Positions 1 through 5,768 of a stretch of DNA of 5,768 bases are shown here, in pieces. The notes beneath the pieces are model-generated. The model was not told the origin of the DNA, made no database searches, and saw only the letters and a list, made by a program, of their open reading frames with translations. The stretch's first letter is position 1. Every line of letters begins with the position of its first letter. The translations under genes were made by a program, and so were the position numbers. Source of the DNA: Streptosporangiaceae bacterium. GTDB lineage: Bacteria > Actinomycetota > Actinomycetes > Streptosporangiales > Streptosporangiaceae. The stretch lies in NCBI GenBank assembly GCA_030042885.1, contig JASHYW010000063.1:1-5768 (forward strand), read 5' to 3'.

Positions 1-261
1 CGCACGGTGAACATCACCGCGCTGCGGGACGGGATCTTCTACGCGGACCTGGTCTTCTCCAACGGCGCCGAGGTGAGCGCGAGGCCTTCGGACTCGATCG
101 CGCTGGCGCTGCGCACCGGGGCGCAGATCTTCGCCAGCGAGGAGATCCTGGACGAGGCGGGCGTGGCCATCCCGGACGAGCAGGAAAATGAAGATGAAGT
201 GGAGAAGTTCCGGGAGTTCCTCGACACCATCTCTCCCGAGGACTTCGGCCGGGCCACGTGA
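1..261 (+). CDS. DUF151 bifunctional nuclease family protein (C-terminal part, 5' end outside window)
   Basis: The frame is open from the first base and ends at TGA 259-261, so the 86 visible residues are the C-terminal half of a protein that is usually about 160 aa. The family hallmark is visible as RPSDSIALALRTGAQIFASE followed by EILDEAG, matching the RPSDAIALALR...PI..SEEVLEEAG pattern of DUF151 (BFN domain) proteins. The last ~30 residues are acidic (EQENEDEVEKFREFL), the usual tail that ends near an 'EDF' motif. Plant members have been reported to have RNase and DNase activity; the bacterial role is poorly defined, so nuclease activity here is only family inference. The M. tuberculosis counterpart Rv1829 sits between two MerR regulators and close to the gcv genes, and the next gene here is the matching MerR gene, which supports orthology. 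An in-frame GTG lies at 7-9, but the homology pattern implies the true start is upstream of the window. Confidence 0.9.
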   Translation, partial: RTVNITALRDGIFYADLVFSNGAEVSARPSDSIALALRTGAQIFASEEILDEAGVAIPDEQENEDEVEKFREFLDTISPEDFGRAT

Positions 262-270
262 ATCGGTGGA

Positions 271-286
271 CCCTGCGCAGGGCCCC
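271..286 (+). terminator. possible weak terminator-like hairpin after the DUF151 gene
   Basis: CCCTGC (271-276) and GCAGGG (277-282) form a perfect 12-bp palindrome ten bases after the DUF151 stop codon; GG at 268-269 can add pairs with CC at 284-285 across one mismatch. No T-tract follows, only mixed sequence (GTTGATCTTCTG), so it is at best a non-canonical actinobacterial-type terminator. A second inverted repeat, TCCCGGT (301-307) with ACCGGGA (339-345), lies further into the same gap. I see no gene in this gap. Confidence 0.25.
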
Positions 287-371
287 GTTGATCTTCTGTG
301 TCCCGGTATGGCTCGGCGTCGACCCAAAGACCCGGGGGACCGGGAATGTCGCGACGCGCCGCCAGATGTCG

Positions 372-401
372 TTGACGCCGCCACCCGGGTCGGCTTACGG
401 T
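372..401 (+). promoter_or_regulatory. sigma70-like promoter for the MerR-family gene
   Basis: TTGACG at 372-377 is a near-consensus -35 box. After an 18-bp spacer, TACGGT at 396-401 fits the actinobacterial -10 pattern TANNNT. Transcription would start near 408, leaving a leader of about 30 bases that contains the GGAGG ribosome binding site at 430-434. Both boxes lie in the otherwise empty gap after the DUF151 gene, so the regulator probably has its own promoter rather than depending only on readthrough. Seen in sequence; activity is inferred. Confidence 0.55.
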
Positions 402-429
402 GCGAATGCCGTGGGTAGTCAGCTCCCGT

Positions 430-434
430 GGAGG
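430..434 (+). promoter_or_regulatory. ribosome binding site that decides the MerR gene start
   Basis: GGAGG (followed by T) lies 5 and 8 bases before two adjacent GTG codons at 440 and 443. It begins at the last base of the GTG at 428-430, which therefore cannot use it. This favours a protein 4-5 residues shorter than the longest possible frame. Confidence 0.6.
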
Positions 435-439
435 TAGGC

Positions 440-1069
440 GTGGTGGTAACCAGGGATGACAGCGGCGGCGGGAGATCCGCTGCTGGCGACCCCCCAGGCT
501 CGCAGGGTGCGCTTTTCGAGGCTGACGAGGCCCTCGGGGTCGCTCGTGAGGCCGACGCCGGATCGGCGGAGATCGGCTACCGCGGGCCGACTGCGTGCTC
601 GGCGGCCGGGATCACCTATCGCCAGCTGGACTACTGGGCGCGCACCGGCCTGGTCGAGCCGAGCGTGCGGGCCGCCCACGGATCCGGCTCCCAGCGCCTG
701 TACAGCTTCCGCGACATCCTGGTGCTGAAGGTCGTCAAGCGGCTGCTCGACACGGGAATCTCTCTGCAGCAGATCCGGGCCGCGGTCCAGCACCTGCGCG
801 ATCACGGCAGCGAGGACCTGGCCCAGGTGACGCTGATGAGCGACGGGGTCAGCGTCTACGAGTGCACCTCCGCGGATGAGGTGGTGGACCTGCTCCAGGG
901 CGGTCAGGGAGTGTTCGGGATCGCGCTGGGCCGTGTCTGGCGCGAGGTCGAGGGCGACCTGGCGGTGCTGCCCGCCGTGCGGGCCGAGGACGGCTTCGTG
1001 GCCGTGGTCCCCGGGTCGGACGCCGCCCAGGACGACCTGGCTAAGCGCCGCCTGCGCCGCACGAGCTGA
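440..1069 (+). CDS. MerR-family transcriptional regulator, Rv1830 (ResR)-like
   Basis: A DNA-binding regulator of about 209 aa. A low-complexity N-terminal tail includes QGALFEAD (residues 22-29), which resembles the QESLFPDD region of Rv1830. The MerR winged helix-turn-helix follows at ~47-118: GYRGPTACSAAGITYRQLDYW, then ARTGLVEPSVR, then SGSQRLYSFRDILVLKVVKRL and LDTGISLQQIRAAVQHLR. The C-terminal part (VYECTSADEVVDLLQGGQG) is the conserved core typical of this actinobacterial subgroup. There is no metal-binding cysteine set as in MerR or SoxR, so the signal is unknown. In M. tuberculosis Rv1830 is known as resR and is linked to antibiotic resilience and growth or division control; the same job here is inference from homology and gene order. 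Start choice: the frame permits GTG at 428, 440 and 443. GGAGG at 430-434 is correctly spaced for 440 (5 nt) or 443 (8 nt) and overlaps the 428 codon region, so 440/443 is preferred. Confidence 0.9.
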   Translation: MVVTRDDSGGGRSAAGDPPGSQGALFEADEALGVAREADAGSAEIGYRGPTACSAAGITYRQLDYWARTGLVEPSVRAAHGSGSQRLYSFRDILVLKVVKRLLDTGISLQQIRAAVQHLRDHGSEDLAQVTLMSDGVSVYECTSADEVVDLLQGGQGVFGIALGRVWREVEGDLAVLPAVRAEDGFVAVVPGSDAAQDDLAKRRLRRTS

Positions 1070-1100
1070 GCCGGAGTCCCACAATCTGGTCCTGCTCGGG

Positions 1101-1106
1101 TAAGAT
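1101..1106 (+). promoter_or_regulatory. -10 box of the gcvP / glycine riboswitch promoter
   Basis: TAAGAT fits the -10 consensus (TANNNT) and lies 31 bases after the MerR stop codon. The predicted transcription start, around 1112-1114, falls just before the glycine aptamer, which is where a riboswitch leader should begin. I find no convincing -35 box at 16-18 bp upstream (the sequence there is around CCCACAA), so the promoter may be weak or depend on an activator. Confidence 0.5.
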
Positions 1107-1118
1107 CGAACCGCCGAT

Positions 1119-1222
1119 GACACCGGCCGGGAGAGATCTCGCGTGAGCAGCGCGGGCGCCGAAGGGGCAACATCCCCGGAACCTCTCAGGCACACGAACC
1201 GGGCGGAATAGGCATCTCTGAA
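1119..1222 (+). ncRNA. glycine riboswitch, single aptamer (gcvT RNA motif)
   Basis: A cis-acting glycine-sensing RNA in the gcvP leader. The conserved core is unmistakable: GGGAGAG (1129-1135), GGCGCCGAAGGGGCAA (1155-1170), the hairpin GGGG/CCCC (1164-1167 with 1174-1177), and CTCTCAGGCA (1183-1192). Pairings I can draw: GAGAG 1131-1135 with CTCTC 1183-1187; CTCGCG 1138-1143 with CGCGGG 1151-1156 (one G-U); CCGG 1127-1130 with CCGG 1199-1202 as part of the closing stem. The linker-like ATCTCTG (1214-1220) that normally leads to a second aptamer is present, but no second GCCGAAGG..GCAA core follows. It is therefore a singlet, followed by a short stem at 1223-1239 in the position of a 'ghost aptamer'. 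Glycine riboswitches of this kind usually raise expression of gcv genes when glycine is abundant. Confidence 0.93.
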
Positions 1223-1314
1223 GCGGCCCGGCCGGCCGCGGGGTGTACCCTTGGCACCCCTGGGTACCTGCCGAGCACCGCAACAGATGGGGAGCCAGCA
1301 AGCGATCGTGCTCG
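1223..1314 (+). promoter_or_regulatory. structured leader between glycine aptamer and gcvP (probable expression platform)
   Basis: Several strong hairpins follow the aptamer. GCGGCC (1223-1228) pairs with GGCCGC (1234-1239) around a 5-base loop. GGGGTG (1240-1245) pairs with CACCCC (1255-1260). GTACCC (1245-1250) pairs with GGGTAC (1262-1267). The last two overlap and exclude each other. CGAGCAC (1272-1278) pairs with GTGCTCG (1308-1314), with an inner CGC/GCG extension (1279-1281 with 1302-1304). This last stem ends three bases before the gcvP ribosome binding site. There is no T-tract after any of them, so control of translation (or Rho-type termination) is more likely than an intrinsic terminator. 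Confidence 0.5.
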
Positions 1315-1317
1315 TCC

Positions 1318-1330
1318 GGGGAGGCTCTTC

Positions 1331-1333
<3 letters not shown>
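1318..1333 (+). promoter_or_regulatory. ribosome binding site and TTG start of gcvP
   Basis: GGGGAGG at 1318-1324 is followed by a 6-base spacer and TTG at 1331-1333. The strong site makes this non-ATG start credible. The resulting N-terminus (TDFAARHIG) matches the usual FADRHIG-type beginning of actinobacterial P-proteins. Confidence 0.8.
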
Positions 1334-4174
<2,841 letters not shown>

Positions 4175-4870
4175 GCGCCTGCCCATCACGCTAGAGTTGG
4201 CCCGCTCCAGTTGCAGAGTTGATGAGGCGGGCAATCCCTTGCGGCCGCAAAAGGCCCGGAACTCCAGGTCCGGCTCGGCCAGCCGCCGACGGCGCTCCGC
4301 TCGCCGGTCAGGCAGCACCGCGGCGGCATCCAGGTCCTGGACCCGCCGGGCCCGGGCGAGCTCGTCCACGTCGGCGGCGATGCGGTCGATGACCGCCGCC
4401 ACCCGCGCCAGGTCGACGGCCACGACGGCCCGGTCCGGCCAGTCGGCGGCCGGGCGCAGGTTGACCGTCGGCGGGTAACCGCCCCCGTCAAGCTGCCTCA
4501 GCCAGCCCGCGCACTGCCGCAGCCAGTCCACCTCGTCCGACAGGCGGTCGGCGAGGTGATCGCGCCCGTCCAGGTCAGTGTCCTCATCGCTGTCAGGGTC
4601 TTCGGGGGCCAGCCAGCCAGCTGCCCGCAGCTCACCCAGCGCCGCGATCGCGGCGTCCAGGTCGGCATCGGCCACGAGCTGGTGCACCCGGGAGGAGGAC
4701 AGCCCGATCGCCGTGGCCAGGGTGCGGATCGAGATCCCCTCAGCGCGGGCCGAGACCAGTGCCCACGTACGTTCCCGCTCGGCCTGCTCGAGCCGCCAGG
4801 CGGCGCGAGAGACACGCGCCAGCAGCCGCCGCTCCCGCCGAGCTGCCGCGATCCGCTCGCTGATCGTCAC
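4175..4870 (-). CDS. helix-turn-helix protein of unknown function, 3' end unresolved (no own stop codon)
   Basis: From GTG at 4868-4870 a high-GC frame reads about 232 residues before meeting the end of gcvP. It opens with a basic, helical stretch (ERIAAARRERRLLARVSRAAWRLEQAERER) and then a helix-turn-helix at ~45-66 (GISIRTLATAIGLSSSRVHQLV) like those in sigma region 4 or small DNA-binding proteins. An acidic segment follows (EDPDSDEDTDLD), then helical, Ala/Arg/Asp-rich sequence ending RRLAEPDLEFRAFCGRKGLP near residue 215. Codon use loses its GC-rich third positions after that (TCA, TCA, ACT), so original coding probably ended around 4190-4225. No stop occurs there in this frame, which stays open to 2681 across the antisense strand of gcvP; both other frames stop at about 4186-4193. 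A lost stop or a small indel is likely. I do not recognise the family. No clear ribosome binding site precedes the GTG. Confidence 0.55.
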
Positions 4871-4919
4871 CCGCCCAGCCTGCCAGCCGCGTTCAGGAAA
4901 CTGGACGCCGTAGCGGTGC

Positions 4920-5156
4920 TCATGGCTCGATTGTTACCGGCACCCCCCGCCCGGTCAGCGGTGCCGAGATCGCGGTGCCGATGCCGAACGCCCCGGCGGC
5001 CAGGCCCGCGGCGGAGTACGAGCCGGTCGCCGACCGCACAAGAATGACGATGGCCGTTGCGGCGATACTGTCCGGAATGCGCGCGACGAGCGTCGGCGCG
5101 AGCAGCCGCGCGGTCCCGGGACGCCGGAGGACATCGAGATACCCTGACGTGGGCAT
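4920..5156 (-). pseudogene. truncated MFS transporter (N-terminal fragment)
   Basis: The 78-residue frame begins at ATG 5154-5156, three bases after the marR stop. Residues 1-66 look like the start of an actinobacterial MFS permease: YLDVLRRPGTARLLAPTLVA, then RIPDSIAATAIVILVRSATGSY, then SAAGLAAGAFGIGTAISAPL. That gives two hydrophobic segments (~18-41 and ~46-66). After APLTGR, where an intact protein continues with the cytoplasmic loop (usually LVDR.G.R), the frame reads GVPVTIEP and stops, with only ~50 bases left before the next gene. MFS proteins have about 400 aa and 12 membrane segments, so over 80% is missing. No other frame nearby continues the family, so a deletion rather than a simple frameshift is likely, although the break lies at a GGGCGGGGGG run. 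The position directly after marR suggests it was once the efflux pump controlled by that regulator. A short expressed peptide cannot be excluded. Confidence 0.65.
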
Positions 5157-5159
5157 CGG

Positions 5160-5681
5160 TCACGACACTGCCGCCTGGCCGACCGGGCATCTCGCATCGC
5201 GTTCGCATAGCGGCTCATCACACAGCCGGCATAGCCGGCGCGCACTGGCGCGGTCGGTGGTCAGGACGGCGAGCAGCCGGCCCGCCAGCTGCTCAAGCGC
5301 GGCAGCCTGGTCAGGCTCAAGCTGGCTCACCAGCTGCTCAACGGCGGCCTGCCGGCGGGCCAGGACCCGTGACGCGCTCAGCTGCCCTGTTTGTGTCAGG
5401 TGCAGCGCCAGCGTCCGTCCCGGGCCCGCGCTGACGCGGCGCGCCAGCCCGGCTGCCGCCAGGCGGTCAGCCAGGCGTACCGCTCCGGAATGGGTCAGCT
5501 CCAACGTCCGGGCCAACGCACCTACCGACTGGCCGGGATAATGAGCCAGCGTCACCAGCGCCGCCGGTTCCGACTTGGCCAGCCCATCGGCCTGCTCTTC
5601 TGTCGCCGCCCGGATCCCGTCGCTCACGGCCAGCGCCAGCGCGCCCAGCAAGTTAGCCGCCCTTGAATATGACTCAGTCAT
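5160..5681 (-). CDS. MarR-family transcriptional regulator with C-terminal four-cysteine cluster
   Basis: A 173-aa dimeric winged-helix repressor type. Residues 1-36 are helical (dimer region). Residues 52-95 hold the winged helix: SVGALARTLELTHSGAVRLA, DRLAAAGLARR, then the wing GPGRTLALHLT. Residues 100-142 form the long C-terminal dimer helices. The tail has Cys151, Cys154, Cys159 and Cys165 in the pattern C-x2-C-x4-C-x5-C (CRLCDEPLCERDARCPV). This is not part of the classical MarR fold and suggests a bound metal or a thiol switch. I have seen similar tails in actinobacterial MarR proteins as a recurring pattern, but the ligand is not known to me. The start is ATG at 5679-5681; an in-frame TAG lies four codons upstream and no ribosome binding site precedes it, so the mRNA is probably leaderless. 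The ATG lies inside a palindromic operator. The next gene (truncated MFS) starts three bases after the stop, indicating an operon. Confidence 0.88.
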   Translation of the reverse strand: MTESYSRAANLLGALALAVSDGIRAATEEQADGLAKSEPAALVTLAHYPGQSVGALARTLELTHSGAVRLADRLAAAGLARRVSAGPGRTLALHLTQTGQLSASRVLARRQAAVEQLVSQLEPDQAAALEQLAGRLLAVLTTDRASARRLCRLCDEPLCERDARCPVGQAAVS

Positions 5682-5685
5682 ATTC
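5665..5685. promoter_or_regulatory. palindromic operator overlapping the marR start codon
   Basis: GAATATGACT (5665-5674) and AGTCATATTC (5676-5685) are perfect reverse complements around a single central C. The element is AT-rich in a very GC-rich region, and its size and symmetry match MarR-dimer operators. It covers codons 1-6 of the marR gene and the predicted transcription start. Binding by the encoded protein would block its own transcription, and possibly that of the divergent frame at 5719. Confidence 0.75.
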
Positions 5686-5687
5686 GA

Positions 5688-5693
5688 AGGCTA
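5688..5693 (-). promoter_or_regulatory. -10 box of a leaderless marR promoter
   Basis: Read on the - strand, TAGCCT fits TANNNT and is separated by six bases from the A of the marR ATG, which would make that A the transcription start. The -35 region is poor (GGTTGT at 17 bp; TTGTTA is only 14 bp away). No Shine-Dalgarno sequence lies between the box and the ATG, which agrees with leaderless translation, common in actinobacteria. Confidence 0.4.
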
Positions 5694-5718
5694 CCGGCTA
5701 TGAGGCATAACAACCGGC

Positions 5719-5768
5719 ATGCCCGCCAAGCCGGGAGTCCAGCATGCCGCCAAGCCCGCAGGCGGCCC
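5719..5768 (+). CDS. possible start of a divergent gene (partial, runs off right edge)
   Basis: From ATG at 5719-5721 the frame is open to the window end and reads MPAKPGVQHAAKPAGG, a plausible disordered N-terminus. It is divergent from marR. A -10-like CATAAC at 5706-5711 lies seven bases before the ATG, which would also give a leaderless transcript; no good ribosome binding site is seen (GAGG at 5702-5705 is 13 bases away). Divergent target genes next to marR are common, often transporters or enzymes, but 16 residues are too few to name a product. Confidence 0.35.
   Translation, partial: MPAKPGVQHAAKPAGG

Noticed and set aside
188..418. + strand frame of 76 codons across the end of the DUF151 gene and the following gap
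   Set aside because: It begins inside the DUF151 coding region in another frame, covers the predicted merR promoter, has no ribosome binding site and no recognisable motif.
4180..4233. Inverted repeat TGCCC-ATCA / TGAT...GGGCA after gcvP as a terminator
   Set aside because: The arms are short and interrupted, the loop is over 30 bases and there is no T-tract.
4239..4250. Perfect 12-bp palindrome TTGCGGCCGCAA
   Set aside because: It lies inside the coding part of the helix-turn-helix gene (residues around CGRK) and has no spacer for a hairpin loop; probably chance in GC-rich DNA.
5718..5757. Direct repeat GCATGCC(C)GCCAAGCC at 5718-5732 and 5742-5756
   Set aside because: Only two imperfect copies; explained by repeated Ala-Lys-Pro codons in the candidate divergent frame. 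Not enough for a repeat family or operator.

Overview
The window looks like chromosomal DNA from a high-GC actinobacterium. Codon use is strongly GC-rich at third positions, GTG and TTG starts occur, and the left two thirds carry a gene order known from mycobacteria: DUF151 bifunctional-nuclease-family protein, MerR-type regulator, glycine dehydrogenase (compare M. tuberculosis Rv1829, Rv1830 and Rv1832/gcvB). I cannot assign a genus from sequence alone.

Left part (1-4174, all + strand): the C-terminal half of a DUF151 protein runs in from the left edge. A 178-bp gap follows with a good sigma70-like promoter, then a MerR-family regulator close to Rv1830 (ResR). The next gap (1070-1330) holds a clear single-aptamer glycine riboswitch. 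Its leader leads into gcvP, a full-length (947 aa) P-protein of the glycine cleavage system that starts at a TTG behind a strong ribosome binding site. Glycine sensed by the leader RNA is therefore expected to control the enzyme that starts glycine breakdown. gcvT and gcvH are not in the window.

Right part (4175-5768, mostly - strand, convergent to gcvP): a MarR-family regulator with a C-terminal four-cysteine cluster, then the first ~65 residues of an MFS transporter that stops early, then a helix-turn-helix protein of unknown function. That last gene has no stop codon of its own and its frame runs open deep into the antisense strand of gcvP. A 21-bp near-perfect, AT-rich palindrome lies exactly over the marR start codon and looks like an autoregulatory operator. 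The marR transcript looks leaderless. At the far right edge a divergent + strand reading frame may begin at 5719.

The left part is a conserved housekeeping block. The right part looks like a small accessory regulator/efflux locus that has partly decayed. I found no CRISPR array, insertion sequence, tRNA, rRNA or defence system. The most informative items are the riboswitch with its possible contact to the gcvP ribosome binding site, the operator over the marR start, the cysteine cluster, and the two damaged-looking genes between marR and gcvP.
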